Source: Streptomyces sp. NRRL S-340 (lineage in GTDB: Bacteria; Actinomycetota; Actinomycetes; Streptomycetales; Streptomycetaceae). From it: DNA of 64,000 nucleotides. Positions 26,244 to 35,482 of the stretch are shown piece by piece. The notes under the pieces are model-generated. The model ran no database searches and was not told where the DNA came from. It worked only from the letters and a program-made list of their open reading frames with translations. The stretch covers positions 1-64,000 of the forward strand of contig NZ_JOIY01000011.1 in assembly GCF_000720185.1 (NCBI RefSeq), written 5' to 3'. The translations under genes and the position numbers were made by a program. Numbering within the stretch: the stretch's first letter is position 1; the number at the start of each line of letters is the position of its first letter.

Positions 26244-27020
26244 ATGAAGACTGCCGAGTTCCTCGAGACCCTGGACCGGGAGGGCCGGTTGCTGGCCGCC
26301 GCCGCCGAGCAGGCGGGGACCGGTGCGCCGGTGCCGTCCTGCCCGGGATGGCGGGTGCGGGACCTGCTGCGGCACACCGGCGTGGTGCACCGGTGGGCCG
26401 CCGCCTTCGTCGCGGAGGCGCACGCCTCGCCGCGGCCCATGGGTGAGCCCCCGCTCCTCGACGGCGCCGCTCTGGTGGACTGGTACCGCGACAGCCACCG
26501 CCGTCTCGTGGAGACCCTGGACCGGGCCCCGGACGACGTGACGTGCTGGACGTTCCACCCGGCGCCCCTGCCCTCGCCGTCTCCGCTGGCGTTCTGGACC
26601 CGGCGCCAGGCGCACGAGACGGCGGTGCACCGTTTCGACGCCGAGGCGGCACGCGGCGGGACCCCGGCACCGGTCGGCGCCCGGTTCGCCGTCGACGGCA
26701 TCGACGAGCTGCTGCGCGGCTTCCACGCCCGCTCCCGCAGCAGGGTCCGCACGTCCGGTCCGCGCGTGCTGCGGGTGCGCGCGCAGGACGTGCCCGGCGG
26801 CGCCGGTCCGGCGGACGACGACGCGGTGTGGACCGTACGGCTGTCGGACGGACCGCCGGTCACGGAACGGGGCGGCGGCGCGGACGCCCCCGCCGACACC
26901 GAACTCTCCGGTCCCGCCGACCAGTTGTACCTGGCACTGTGGAACCGGGTGCCGGTGCCGCGGGTGACGGGGGACGCCTCGCTGGCCGCGCTGTGGCGGA
27001 CGACCTCGGGGATCGTCTGA
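26244..27020 (+). CDS. Maleylpyruvate isomerase family mycothiol-dependent enzyme
   Basis: A 258-residue member of the DinB-like MDMPI superfamily: an N-terminal four-helix metal-binding domain (residues 8-150, PVPSCPGWRVRDLLRHTGVVHRW and ARRQAHETAVHRFDAE, which carry the metal-ligand histidines) and a C-terminal sterol-carrier-like domain. The superfamily uses mycothiol, the thiol of actinomycetes, as cofactor in place of glutathione; individual substrates are mostly unknown. WTRRQAHETAVHRFD is the strongest motif. ATG at 26244. The downstream gene is a pseudogene on the other strand. Confidence 0.9.
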   Translation: MKTAEFLETLDREGRLLAAAAEQAGTGAPVPSCPGWRVRDLLRHTGVVHRWAAAFVAEAHASPRPMGEPPLLDGAALVDWYRDSHRRLVETLDRAPDDVTCWTFHPAPLPSPSPLAFWTRRQAHETAVHRFDAEAARGGTPAPVGARFAVDGIDELLRGFHARSRSRVRTSGPRVLRVRAQDVPGGAGPADDDAVWTVRLSDGPPVTERGGGADAPADTELSGPADQLYLALWNRVPVPRVTGDASLAALWRTTSGIV

Positions 27021-27042
27021 CCGGGCGGGGGACGCCCGGGGG

Positions 27043-27640
27043 CTCAGCCCGGCCGGACCAGCCCCGACTCGCAGGCGGGGACGACCAGTCGGGCCCGGTC
27101 GCGGGCACCGGGTTTCACCGTGGCCCGGCTGACGTGGGCTCGGCGGTGAGCGGGCCGGCCACCGGGCGGCAGGCGATCTCCTCATCGGACAGGCCGATGC
27201 CGGCCAGTGCCATGACCTCGCGTTGGCGTCCGGTGAGCCGGGCGAGGACGCCGGCGGGCTCCTTCGAGCGGGCGGCGGACTCGGCGATCAGACGGCGGGT
27301 GGCCCCGGGGGCGGCAGCGCGTCGCCGCCCGCCACCGCCCGTACCGCGCGCAGCGGTTCCCCGGGCTCGGTGTCCTTGACGAGGAACCCGGAGGCGCCCG
27401 AGCGGATCGCCTCGAAGACGTGCTCGCCGAGTTCGAAGGTGGTCGGCATGACCACCTCGACGTCCGCCAGGTCCGCGTCGCCGGTGTGGCGGCGGGTGGC
27501 CGCCGGGCCGTCGAGGACGGGCATGCGGAGGTCCATCGGCACGGCCTCGGGGCGCGGTTCGCGCACCAGGCCCGGCGCCCCCTCGCGCCGGCGGGCCTCC
27601 CCGGCGACCTCGATGTCCGGCTGGGCGTCCCGGGCCCGCC
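27043..27640 (-). pseudogene. Decayed NarL/LuxR-type response regulator
   Basis: On the minus strand the remains of a two-component response regulator are readable in pieces: RDAQPDIEVAGEARRREG (start of the receiver), VPMDLRMPVLDGPAATRR with the phosphorylated-aspartate strand (the residue before LRMP is D), EAIRSGASGFLVKDTEPGE, then a frameshift near 27305, the LuxR helix-turn-helix LTGRQREVMALAGIGLSDEEIA, a second frameshift near 27120, and the terminal ARDRARLVVPACESGLVRPG before a stop at 27043. The first strand of the receiver is missing and many conserved residues are changed. It cannot make a working protein. No histidine kinase is adjacent. Confidence 0.88.
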
Positions 27641-27892
27641 ACGCCGGGCCCTGCCGTCGCCGGGCACGTCAGCCCGCCGGTGCGCTCACCCGTACCCCCG
27701 GGGGGAGTAGCGCCCCCGCCCGGCGCCGGGACGGCCCTCGGCACGGCGACCGGAACACGCCGGCCGGGGTCCACGCGTCCGGGGCCGGCGCGGCCTCGGA
27801 CGGGACGACGTGGGGGCCCGGTCCTCGAGGCGCGCAGGACCGCGCCCCGTCGTCCCCGCGTCCCGCGGTGACGCCGTTCGGCCCTCACGCCG

Positions 27893-29155
27893 TCACGGAC
27901 CGGCCGTGTCCTCCACCGCGTCGGTCTCCGGGGCGGCGGGCGCCGCCTGGCGGCGGTCCATCATGGTCAGGGCGCGCTGGGCCACGGGGTGGTTGCGGAC
28001 CAGTTCGCCCAGCGTGGTCGAGCCCTGGGTGATGTCCTTGAACGCCTTCCAGGCCGGGCGGAAGCCGGTGAGGGCGGCGTGGAAGAGGCCGGGGCGGCGC
28101 TCGAAGACCGCGAGCATCCGCTTGCCGACGGCCATCTCGACCCCCAGCCCCGCCTTGATCGCGAACGCGTAGTTCAAGGCCTGGCGCCGGGCGTCCACCG
28201 CGTCGTGCGCCTCGGCGATCCGCACCGCCCACTCCCCCGCGAGCCGCCCGGACCTGAGCGCGAAGGAGATGCCCTCGCGCGTCCACGGCTCCAGCATCCC
28301 CGCCGCGTCCCCGCACACCAGCACGCGGCCGCGCGAGAGCGGGGAGTCGTCGGCGCGGCAGCGGGTCAGGTGCCCGGAGGAGACGCTCGGTTCGAAGCCG
28401 GCCAGGCCCAGCCGGGCGATGAAGTCCTCCAGGTACCGCTTGGTGGCGGCGCCTTCGCCGCGGGCCGAGATGACCCCGACCGTCAGCGTGTCGTCCTTGG
28501 GGAACACCCAGCCGTAACTGCCCGGCATCGGCCCCCAGTCGATCAGGACGCGCCCGCGCCAGTCGTCGGCGACGGTCTCGGGGACCGGGATCTCCGCCTC
28601 CAGGCCGAGGTCCACCTGGTCGAGCTTGACCCCGACGTGGGCCCCTATGCGGCTGGCGCTGCCGTCGGCGCCGACCACGGCGCGGGCGAGGACCGTCTCG
28701 CCGCCCTGGAGCACCACGGCGACCGTCCGCCGGTCCGGCACCGCCGAGCCGTGCTGCTCGACCCGGGAGACGGTGGCGCCGGTGCGCAGCTCGGCGCCCG
28801 CCTTCTGCGCGTGCTCGACGAGCTGCTGGTCGAACTCCGGCCGGTTGATCAGCCCGAACAGCATCTGCTTGGAGCGGCGGGTGCGGGTGAAGCGGCCGTT
28901 GTGGGAGAACGTCACGGCGTGCACCCGGTCCTTGAACGGGAGGTCGAACCCGGGCGGCAGCGAGTCGCGCGAGGGACCGATGATCCCGCCGCCGCACGTT
29001 TTGTACCGCGGCAGTTCCGCTTTCTCCAGCAGCAGCACGCGCCGCCCCGCGACCGCCGCCGCGTAGGCGGCCGAGGCCCCCGCGGGTCCCGCGCCCACCA
29101 CGACGACGTCCCACACCTGCTGCACGTCGTCCGCCGAAGAGTTCTCGCTGCTCAC
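27893..29155 (-). CDS. Geranylgeranyl-reductase-family FAD oxidoreductase
   Basis: A 420-residue flavoprotein. The FAD motif VVVGAGPAGASAAY lies at residues 18-31, the family YKTCGGGII motif follows near 50, GADGSAS near 165, and the second FAD motif LVCGDAAGMLEPWTREGI near 290. Relatives reduce isoprenoid chains of menaquinone, archaeal lipids or chlorophyll; in Streptomyces such a protein often sits near the menaquinone and respiratory genes, but the substrate here is not shown by context. GTG start at 29155 with a GGAG site 12 nt upstream. The gene is divergent from the dipeptidase. Confidence 0.88.
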   Translation of the reverse strand: MSSENSSADDVQQVWDVVVVGAGPAGASAAYAAAVAGRRVLLLEKAELPRYKTCGGGIIGPSRDSLPPGFDLPFKDRVHAVTFSHNGRFTRTRRSKQMLFGLINRPEFDQQLVEHAQKAGAELRTGATVSRVEQHGSAVPDRRTVAVVLQGGETVLARAVVGADGSASRIGAHVGVKLDQVDLGLEAEIPVPETVADDWRGRVLIDWGPMPGSYGWVFPKDDTLTVGVISARGEGAATKRYLEDFIARLGLAGFEPSVSSGHLTRCRADDSPLSRGRVLVCGDAAGMLEPWTREGISFALRSGRLAGEWAVRIAEAHDAVDARRQALNYAFAIKAGLGVEMAVGKRMLAVFERRPGLFHAALTGFRPAWKAFKDITQGSTTLGELVRNHPVAQRALTMMDRRQAAPAAPETDAVEDTAGP

Positions 29156-29308
29156 GATGGTCTACCGCTCCAGATCAACCCGGCTGCCGCTGCTGTCCCT
29201 GGCATCCTACGGCGGCTTTCCGCCAGGTCCGCTGTGGGAGGATCGGCAGCGGACGCGCCCCGCGCACATGGACGCGCCCGCGCTGACACGATCATCCGGA
29301 ACACAGAA

Positions 29309-29323
29309 GTGCTCACAGAGCAC
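29309..29323. promoter_or_regulatory. Palindrome upstream of the dipeptidase gene
   Basis: GTGCTCACAGAGCAC is a perfect inverted repeat (6-bp arms, 3-bp centre), followed 7 bp later by a half-matching copy GTGCTCAGAGTGCA at 29331-29344. The pair lies 48 bp before the start of the M20 dipeptidase gene, a suitable place for an operator. Confidence 0.5.
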
Positions 29324-29370
29324 CGGCAAGGTGCTCAGAGTGCAATGTCGCACCCACAAGGAGCGTGCCC

Positions 29371-30723
29371 ATGTCGTCGCATCCGGTCGCCGAGACCGTC
29401 GCCTCCCTCCTGCCCGGGGCCCGGGCGGAACTGGCCGAGCTGGTGGCCTTCAAGTCGGTGGCGGACTTCGACCAGTATCCGAGGAGCGAGAGCGAGGGCG
29501 CGGCGAACTGGATCGCCGACGCCCTGCGCGCCGAGGGTTTCACGGACGTGGCCCTGCTCGACACCCCGGACGGCACCCAGTCGGTGTACGGCTACCTGCC
29601 CGGCCCCGAGGGCGCCAAGACCGTGCTGCTGTACGCCCACTACGACGTACAGCCGCCGCTGGACGAGGCCGCGTGGGCGACGCCGCCCTTCGAGCTGACC
29701 GAGCGCGACGGCCGCTGGTACGGGCGCGGCGCGGCCGACTGCAAGGGCGGGGTCATCATGCACCTGCTCGCGCTGCGCGCCCTGAAGGCGAACGGCGGCA
29801 TACCGGTCAGCGTCAAGGTGATCGCCGAGGGCTCGGAGGAGCAGGGCACCGGCGGCCTGGAGCGCTACGCCGAGGAGCACCCGGAGCTGCTGGCGGCCGA
29901 CACCATCGTGATCGGCGACACCGGCAACTTCCGCGCCGGGCTGCCCACCGTGACCAGCACCCTGCGCGGGATGACCCTGGTCCGCGTCCAGATCGACACC
30001 CTCGAGGGCAACCTGCACTCGGGCCAGTTCGGCGGCGCCGCCCCGGACGCGCTCGCCGCGCTCATCCGCGTCCTGGACTCGCTGCGCGCCGAGGACGGTT
30101 CGACGACCGTGGACGGCCTGGCCGCCGACGCGGCGTGGGACGGCCTCGCGTACGAGGAGGAGCAGTTCCGCAGGGACGCGAAGGTGCTGGACGGGGTGGA
30201 GCTGATCGGCTCGGGCGCCGTCGCCGACCGTGTCTGGGCCCGTCCGGCCGTCACCGTCCTCGGCATCGACTGCCCGCCCGTCGTGGGCGCCACCCCGTCC
30301 GTGCAGGCCGGTGCCCGTGCGCTGGTCAGCCTGCGGGTGCCGCCGGGCGTCGACGCCGGCGAGGCCACCAAGCTGCTCCAGGCCCACCTGGAGGCGCACA
30401 CGCCGTGGGGTGCCCGGGTGAGCACCGAGCAGATCGGGCAGGGCCAGGCCTTCCGCGCCGACACCACCAGCCCGGCCTACCAGGCGATGGCCGACGCGAT
30501 GGCGGTCGCCTACCCCGGCGAAGAGCTGCAGTACGCCGGCCAGGGCGGCTCCATCCCGCTGTGCAACACCCTCGCCGCGCTCTACCCGCAGGCGGAGATC
30601 CTGCTGATCGGCCTGAGCGAGCCCGAGGCGCAGATCCACGCGGTGAACGAGAGCGTCTCGCCCGAGGAGCTGGAGCGGCTGTCGGTCGCCGAGGCACTGT
30701 TCCTGCGCAACTACGCGGGCTGA
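29371..30723 (+). CDS. M20-family dipeptidase
   Basis: A 450-residue zinc exopeptidase of the M20/M25/M40 family. Metal and catalytic positions are visible: LLYAHYDVQPP (His90, Asp92), GAADCKGG (bridging Asp near 125), EGSEEQGTGG (Glu pair near 158), and QIHAVNES near the end. The dimerisation domain lies in between (about 200-320). It cleaves dipeptides or similar amides in the cytoplasm. The ATG at 29371 has AAGGAG 7 nt upstream; a GTG at 29365 is too close to that site. The MBL hydrolase gene follows 87 bp downstream. Confidence 0.93.
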   Translation: MSSHPVAETVASLLPGARAELAELVAFKSVADFDQYPRSESEGAANWIADALRAEGFTDVALLDTPDGTQSVYGYLPGPEGAKTVLLYAHYDVQPPLDEAAWATPPFELTERDGRWYGRGAADCKGGVIMHLLALRALKANGGIPVSVKVIAEGSEEQGTGGLERYAEEHPELLAADTIVIGDTGNFRAGLPTVTSTLRGMTLVRVQIDTLEGNLHSGQFGGAAPDALAALIRVLDSLRAEDGSTTVDGLAADAAWDGLAYEEEQFRRDAKVLDGVELIGSGAVADRVWARPAVTVLGIDCPPVVGATPSVQAGARALVSLRVPPGVDAGEATKLLQAHLEAHTPWGARVSTEQIGQGQAFRADTTSPAYQAMADAMAVAYPGEELQYAGQGGSIPLCNTLAALYPQAEILLIGLSEPEAQIHAVNESVSPEELERLSVAEALFLRNYAG

Positions 30724-30810
30724 GCCGGAAGCGTCCGGGAGCGGGACCGTCCGCTCTGCCGACGGCAGAGGACCCTCGCCGCGCGGCGGGGGTCTCTCTA
30801 CGGTCGTGCC

Positions 30811-31527
30811 ATGGACGTCGTGGAGATCCTCCCCCAACTGCACCTGCTGCGCTTTCCCGTGGGCCAGGCCTACCTGTGGTCCGACGAGGACGGCCTGACG
30901 CTCGTCGACTCCGGGCCCAAGGGCGCGGGCGCCCCGATCGCCGACGCGATCAGGGCCCTGGGGCGCGACCCCGCCGAGCTGCGGCGGATCGTGCTCACCC
31001 ACTTCCACGAGGACCACATGGGCGGGGCGGGCGAGCTGTCCGGCCCCTGCGGCGCCGAGGTCCTGGTCCACCGTCTGGACGCGCCGGTCGTCCGGGGCGA
31101 GGCGCCCGCTCCCCCGCCGGTCCACGAGGACTGGGAGCGCCCCCTGCACGCGGCGGCCCTCGCGCAGCTCCCGCAGGGGGAGCCGGTCCGCCCGCCACGG
31201 GTCACCGAGTTGTCGGACACCGATGTCCTCGATTTCGGCGGCGGCGCCCGTGTCGTGCCCGCCCCGGGCCACACCGACGGCAGTATCGCGCTGCACCTGC
31301 CGCGCCACGGCGTGCTGTTCACGGGAGACGCGGTCGCCGCCTCGCCGGCGGACGGCACGGTCGTCCTGGGCGTGTTCAATCTCGACCGGGACCGGGCCGT
31401 GCGGTCCTTCCGGCGTCTGGCCGCGCTGAACACGGACGTGGCCTGCTTCGGACACGGTGCTCCGGTGACCGAGAGGGCCGGCGAGACGCTGCGGCGCTCG
31501 GCGGACGGCTACCGGACGTCCGCCTGA
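30811..31527 (+). CDS. MBL-fold metallo-hydrolase
   Basis: A 238-residue metallo-beta-lactamase-fold hydrolase. The zinc-binding THFHEDHMGG motif is near residue 72, PAPGHTDGSIAL carries the next histidine, FTGDAV the bridging aspartate, and CFGHGAPV the last histidine. Substrates in this family range from lactones to glyoxalase-like thioesters; nothing here decides between them. It follows the dipeptidase on the same strand and is convergent with the Nudix gene, with repeat copy B between. Confidence 0.9.
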   Translation: MDVVEILPQLHLLRFPVGQAYLWSDEDGLTLVDSGPKGAGAPIADAIRALGRDPAELRRIVLTHFHEDHMGGAGELSGPCGAEVLVHRLDAPVVRGEAPAPPPVHEDWERPLHAAALAQLPQGEPVRPPRVTELSDTDVLDFGGGARVVPAPGHTDGSIALHLPRHGVLFTGDAVAASPADGTVVLGVFNLDRDRAVRSFRRLAALNTDVACFGHGAPVTERAGETLRRSADGYRTSA

Positions 31528-31668
31528 CGGACGTCCCGCCGCCCGGGGCGGCGCGGCCCGGCGCGACCGCACCACCGGCACGGGCGTGACGTCCATGGTC
31601 CGGGCCGCCGACCGCACCGGCGCCGGCCTCGTCCTGGGCCGCGGCGGTCCGCCCGGGCACGGCCCTTG

Positions 31669-31830
31669 GAGCTGCGGACAAGAGTGGGCCCCGGCGTGCG
31701 GCGCCCGGCACGCGCCCTCGCCGCGTCGCCGGAAGACCCTGACAGCTCCGCCACAAGGACCTTGCGGCGCCTTGCGACCGCACGCACCGGACACCGCCCG
31801 CTGACCGGAACCCGCTTGTCTTCGCGGCTC
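31669..31830. repeat. Structured intergenic repeat, copy B
   Basis: A 162-bp relative of copy A. The ends are inverted repeats (left GAGCTGCGGACAAGAGTGGG; right reads GAGCCGCGAAGACAAGCGGG on the other strand). The centre, AGCTCCGCCACAAGGACCTT onward for about 53 bp, is 87% identical to the centre of copy A (7 differences in 53 by eye). Its right end touches the stop codon of the Nudix gene, and it lies between convergent genes. Confidence 0.78.
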
Positions 31831-32877
31831 TCAGCCCACCGGCACGCCCGCCTCCAGGTAGACCGCCGCGCCCCGTTCACGGGCCCGCAGGGCCCAGCGC
31901 AGCCGTTCGTAGCGGACCGGTGGCAGCAGCCGGGCGGCCTCGCGTTCGGTGACGAAGCGGCAGTCGCGCAGTTCGGGACCGGGCAGCAGCAGCCGGGCGG
32001 CCGCCGAGGAGTCGAGCCGCCCGCCGTCGAAGAGGAGGCGCAGTCCGCCGAAGCCGGGGGGCGCGGGGCGTTCCCAGTCCACGACGAGCAGCCGGGGCAC
32101 CTCCTCCATGTGTATCCCGGTCTCCTCGGCGACCTCGCGCATCCCGGCGCGGGCCGGTGCCTCCCCGGGTTCGACGACGCCGCCGGGGAACTCCCAGCCG
32201 GGCTTGTAGGTGGGGTCGACGAGCAGCACCCGGTCCCGCTCGTCGAAGAGGAGCACACCGGAGGCGACGGTCTCGGCGGTGGGTTCGGGCGTCTGTACGA
32301 TGTCGCAGGCGGGCACGGCGCCGCTGCCGACGGCCTCGGCTATGCGGACGGCCGTCTCGTGGGGGGTGAGCGCGCTGGTGTCGATGAGGTGGGCGTCGGC
32401 GGTGAGCCAGGCGGCCAGGGCGGTGCGGTAGGGCTCGATGTGGTCGTAGGCCCACTGGCGTATCCGCAGGTCGCCGTCGGGCAGGCCGGGCGGGACCTCA
32501 CGGCCCGCTATCCGCTCACGCAGGATCGTTTCCGCCGGGGCGAGGAGCAGATGGCGCACGCCGATGCGGCGGGCGGCGAGGCCTCCGAAGATCTCGTCGC
32601 GGTAGTCCTGGCGGAGCAGGGTCATCGGGACGACGAGGGTGCCGCCCAGTTCGGCGAGCATCGCGGCGGCCGTGTCGATCACCAGCCGCCGCCAGATCGG
32701 CAGGTCCTGGAAGTCACCGGCCTCGGCGAGGTGTTTGGGCGGCAGGAGGTGGTGCGTGAGAAGGCCGCCGATGATCTCGGGGTCGAAGAGCGTGCTGTTC
32801 GGGATCAGGTCGATCAGTTCCCGTGCGGTGGTGGTCTTTCCCGCACCGAACGTGCCGTTGATCCAGACGACGGTCAC
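31831..32877 (-). CDS. P-loop kinase-like ATPase fused to a Nudix hydrolase
   Basis: A 348-residue fusion. Residues 1-180 form a P-loop kinase-like domain (Walker A NGTFGAGKTTTARE at 7-20) resembling small-molecule phosphotransferases and tunicamycin-resistance-type ATPases (TFGAGKTT, LFDPEIIG). Residues about 210-345 are a Nudix domain: the box begins GGVVEPGEAPARAG and ends REVAEETGI, with the catalytic REVAEE intact. It may hydrolyse a nucleoside diphosphate derivative after or before a phosphorylation step (inference). GTG start at 32877 behind GAGGGGG. It runs down to repeat copy B. Confidence 0.87.
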   Translation of the reverse strand: MTVVWINGTFGAGKTTTARELIDLIPNSTLFDPEIIGGLLTHHLLPPKHLAEAGDFQDLPIWRRLVIDTAAAMLAELGGTLVVPMTLLRQDYRDEIFGGLAARRIGVRHLLLAPAETILRERIAGREVPPGLPDGDLRIRQWAYDHIEPYRTALAAWLTADAHLIDTSALTPHETAVRIAEAVGSGAVPACDIVQTPEPTAETVASGVLLFDERDRVLLVDPTYKPGWEFPGGVVEPGEAPARAGMREVAEETGIHMEEVPRLLVVDWERPAPPGFGGLRLLFDGGRLDSSAAARLLLPGPELRDCRFVTEREAARLLPPVRYERLRWALRARERGAAVYLEAGVPVG

Positions 32878-32966
32878 TGGTCCCCCTCTTCTGTCGGCCC
32901 CCTGTGGCTTGCCCGCTCCACCCTGCCACGGAAACCAGCCCCAGATGAGGGCGGCGGCGCACAGGC

Positions 32967-33001
32967 CGGAACCCCGGTGACGGGCCGTCACCGGGGTTCC
33001 G
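32967..33001. terminator. Strong hairpin terminator after the secreted-peptide gene
   Basis: Two 17-nt perfectly complementary arms (left CGGAACCCCGGTGACGG) flank a single central G. The hairpin lies 34 bp after the stop codon of the small secreted peptide gene (minus strand) and before the Nudix gene start, so it probably ends the peptide transcript. Confidence 0.75.
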
Positions 33002-33034
33002 TGGCCGTGCCCGCTCCGGCCGTGCCGCCCGGCC

Positions 33035-33229
33035 TCAGCCGTTCTGCCCCAGGGCGTCGTCGTCCACGGCGAAGCTGTCGTGGCTGACGAGGTGGTCCAC
33101 GGCGCCCACGGTGTCCTTCACGCCCAGGTCCCCGAGCGCGTCGTGGCCGGCGGCGTGCGAGGGAGAGACGGCGGCCACGACGAATCCGGTGGCCAGGGAG
33201 GCGAGGGCGAGCATGCTGCGCTTCTTCAT
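33035..33229 (-). CDS. Small secreted peptide of unknown function
   Basis: A 64-residue peptide with a clear signal sequence (MKKRSMLALASLATGFVVAA, cleavage probably after SHA near residue 28) and a mature part of about 35 residues that is acidic and contains HDALGDLGVKDTVG and DSFAVDDDALGQNG. The mature part is not a chaplin (no cysteine pair). The ATG at 33229 has a GAGGAGGGC site. It is followed by a strong terminator, so it is transcribed alone. I do not recognise a function. Confidence 0.72.
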   Translation of the reverse strand: MKKRSMLALASLATGFVVAAVSPSHAAGHDALGDLGVKDTVGAVDHLVSHDSFAVDDDALGQNG

Positions 33230-33419
33230 GCCCTCCTCAACGCCCGAGGGCACCGTTGGTCACGGCCGCGTGCGCCGGGGCCGTGACGGCGTATCGAACA
33301 ACCGCTGAACAAGCGTGGCGTTCCCTTCCGACACAGTCCGACACGTCCTACCGTAAACGCACACGATGACGCGGACATGAAGTCATCCCATCTTTCGGGA
33401 GTTCGGAGGAACGTTCACG

Positions 33420-35456
33420 ATGCGTCAGCCGCACACGCGCACCTCCCGTCGAAGAGTCGTCGGAGTACTCACGGCCTCGCTGCTCACCCTCGGGGGCGCG
33501 GCCCCCTCGGTCGCCGTGGCCCAGGAGCACCGGACCGCCTCGCCCGCCCGGGCCGAAGGGCTCGCCCTCACCCCGCCGATGGGCTTCAACAACTGGAACT
33601 CCACCCACTGCGGGCCGGAGTTCAACGAGTCCATGGTCGAAGGGATCGCCGATCTGTTCGTCGAGAAGGGCCTGAAGTCCGCCGGGTACCAGTACGTCAA
33701 CCTGGACGACTGCTGGGCCCTGCCAGCCCGCGACGCGGACGGCAAGCTGGTCCCCGACCCCGTCCGCTTCCCCCGCGGCATCAAAGCGGTCGCGGACTAC
33801 GTGCACGCCAAGGGCCTCAAGCTGGGCATCTACACCAGCGCGGGCACCAAGACCTGCAGCAGCACCGGCTTCCCGGGCGCGCTCGGTCACGAGTACAGCG
33901 ACGCCGGGCAGTTCGCCGACTGGGGCGTCGACTACCTGAAGTACGACAACTGCAACAACCAGGGCGTGGACGCGCGGCAGCGCTACCTCACCATGCGCGA
34001 CGCCCTGACGCAGGCCACCGCGAAGACCGGCCGCCCCATCGTCTACAGCATCTGCGAATGGGGCGACAACAAGCCCTGGGAGTGGGCGGCCGGCGTGGGG
34101 CAGCTGTGGCGCACGACCCACGACATCCAGGACAAGTGGTCCTCGATGCTGTCGATCCTGAAGAAGAACCTGCCGCTGGCCCCGTACGCCGGCCCCGGCC
34201 ACTGGAACGACCCCGACATGCTGGAGGTCGGCAACGGCGGCATGACGGACACCGAGTACCGCACCCACTTCTCCATGTGGTCGGTCATGGCCGCGCCGCT
34301 CCTCATCGGCTCCGACCTGCGCAAGGCGTCCCCCGAGACGCTCGGCATCCTGTCCAACCGGGACGTCATCGCCGTGGACCAGGACCCGCTGGGCAAGCAG
34401 GGTTCCGTGATCTCCTCTCAGGACGGCCGCTGGGTCGTCGCCAAGGAGATGAAGGACGGCAGCCGCGCGGTGGCCCTGTTCAACGAGACCGGCACCCCGC
34501 AGCGCATCGCCACCACCGCCGGGGCCGTCGGCCTGCCGCACGCCGCCGCCTACACCCTGCGCGACCTGTGGCAGCACCGGAACTACAACACGGCGGGCAC
34601 GATCTCGGCGACGGTGCCCGCCCACGGCACGGTGCTGGTTCGCGTCTCGCCCGACCGGCACTGGAGCCAGAACCCGCCCGCGGTCGAACTCGCCACCGAC
34701 GGCTCGCCGCTGGTCGTGGCGGGCAGGCCCGCCACGCTGACGAGCACGGTGACCGACCTCGGCCGCACCTCGGCCCGCGACCTCTCCGTGTCGCTGACCG
34801 GACCCGAGGGCTGGACGGTGCGGGCCCGTTCCTCCGCCCGCGCCCACGCCCTCCCCACGGGGGGCGCGCTGAGGACGCGGTGGACGGTCACGGCCCCGCA
34901 GGGGACGCCGACCGGCTCGTACGACCTGACGCTGCGGGCGGGTTACGGCGCCGCGGGCGCGACGGCCCGCGCCACCGGCACGCTGACCGTCACGGCGTCG
35001 GTGGTCGTACCGCCGCCCTCCGGGACGTCGTACCTCGGTGACCTGCCCTGGATGTCGGCCACCAACGGCTACGGCCCCGTGGAGCGCAACACCAGCAACG
35101 GGGAGAGCGCCGCGGGCGACGGCCGCCCGATCACCGTCGGCGGGGCCGTGTACGCCAAGGGGCTCGGCACCCACGCGCCGAGCGAGGTCACCTACTACAC
35201 CGGCAAGGCCTGCACGAAGGTGACCGCGGACGTCGGCGTCGACGACGAGAAGGGCGCCAAGGGCACCGTCTCCTTCGAGATCTGGGCGGACGGCACCAGG
35301 GCCGCCTCGACCGGCGTCCTCACCAACGCCATGCCGGCCCAGCCGATCAGCGCCGACGTCACCGGCGCCGAGGTCGTCCGGCTCGTCGTCACCAACGGCG
35401 GCGACAACACCGACTCCGACCACGGCGACTGGGCGGACGCCCGGCTGACGTGCTGA
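33420..35456 (+). CDS. Secreted GH27 alpha-galactosidase with NEW3 and NPCBM domains
   Basis: A 678-residue exported glycosidase. A signal peptide with a twin-arginine-like SRRRVVGVL (residues 9-17) ends near 35. The GH27 barrel (50-430) has the nucleophile Asp176 in YLKYDNC and the likely acid/base Asp235 in RTTHDIQD, plus HWNDPDML. A NEW3-like beta domain (about 425-530) is followed by a C-terminal NPCBM carbohydrate-binding domain (533-678; YLGDLPWMSATNGYG, KGLGTHAPSEV). It hydrolyses alpha-1,6-galactosides outside the cell. The ATG has a CGGAGGAACG site. It heads a galactoside cluster with a ROK kinase and LacI regulator. Confidence 0.95.
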   Translation: MRQPHTRTSRRRVVGVLTASLLTLGGAAPSVAVAQEHRTASPARAEGLALTPPMGFNNWNSTHCGPEFNESMVEGIADLFVEKGLKSAGYQYVNLDDCWALPARDADGKLVPDPVRFPRGIKAVADYVHAKGLKLGIYTSAGTKTCSSTGFPGALGHEYSDAGQFADWGVDYLKYDNCNNQGVDARQRYLTMRDALTQATAKTGRPIVYSICEWGDNKPWEWAAGVGQLWRTTHDIQDKWSSMLSILKKNLPLAPYAGPGHWNDPDMLEVGNGGMTDTEYRTHFSMWSVMAAPLLIGSDLRKASPETLGILSNRDVIAVDQDPLGKQGSVISSQDGRWVVAKEMKDGSRAVALFNETGTPQRIATTAGAVGLPHAAAYTLRDLWQHRNYNTAGTISATVPAHGTVLVRVSPDRHWSQNPPAVELATDGSPLVVAGRPATLTSTVTDLGRTSARDLSVSLTGPEGWTVRARSSARAHALPTGGALRTRWTVTAPQGTPTGSYDLTLRAGYGAAGATARATGTLTVTASVVVPPPSGTSYLGDLPWMSATNGYGPVERNTSNGESAAGDGRPITVGGAVYAKGLGTHAPSEVTYYTGKACTKVTADVGVDDEKGAKGTVSFEIWADGTRAASTGVLTNAMPAQPISADVTGAEVVRLVVTNGGDNTDSDHGDWADARLTC

Positions 35457-35482
35457 GCCGTTGACGCCGTGCACCAGGCGGT

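Noticed and set aside
27650..27890. Minus-strand frame upstream of the response regulator remnant as its N-terminus
   Set aside because: No receiver-domain motif can be recognised there; the remnant's first identifiable piece is RDAQPDIEVAGEA near 27640.
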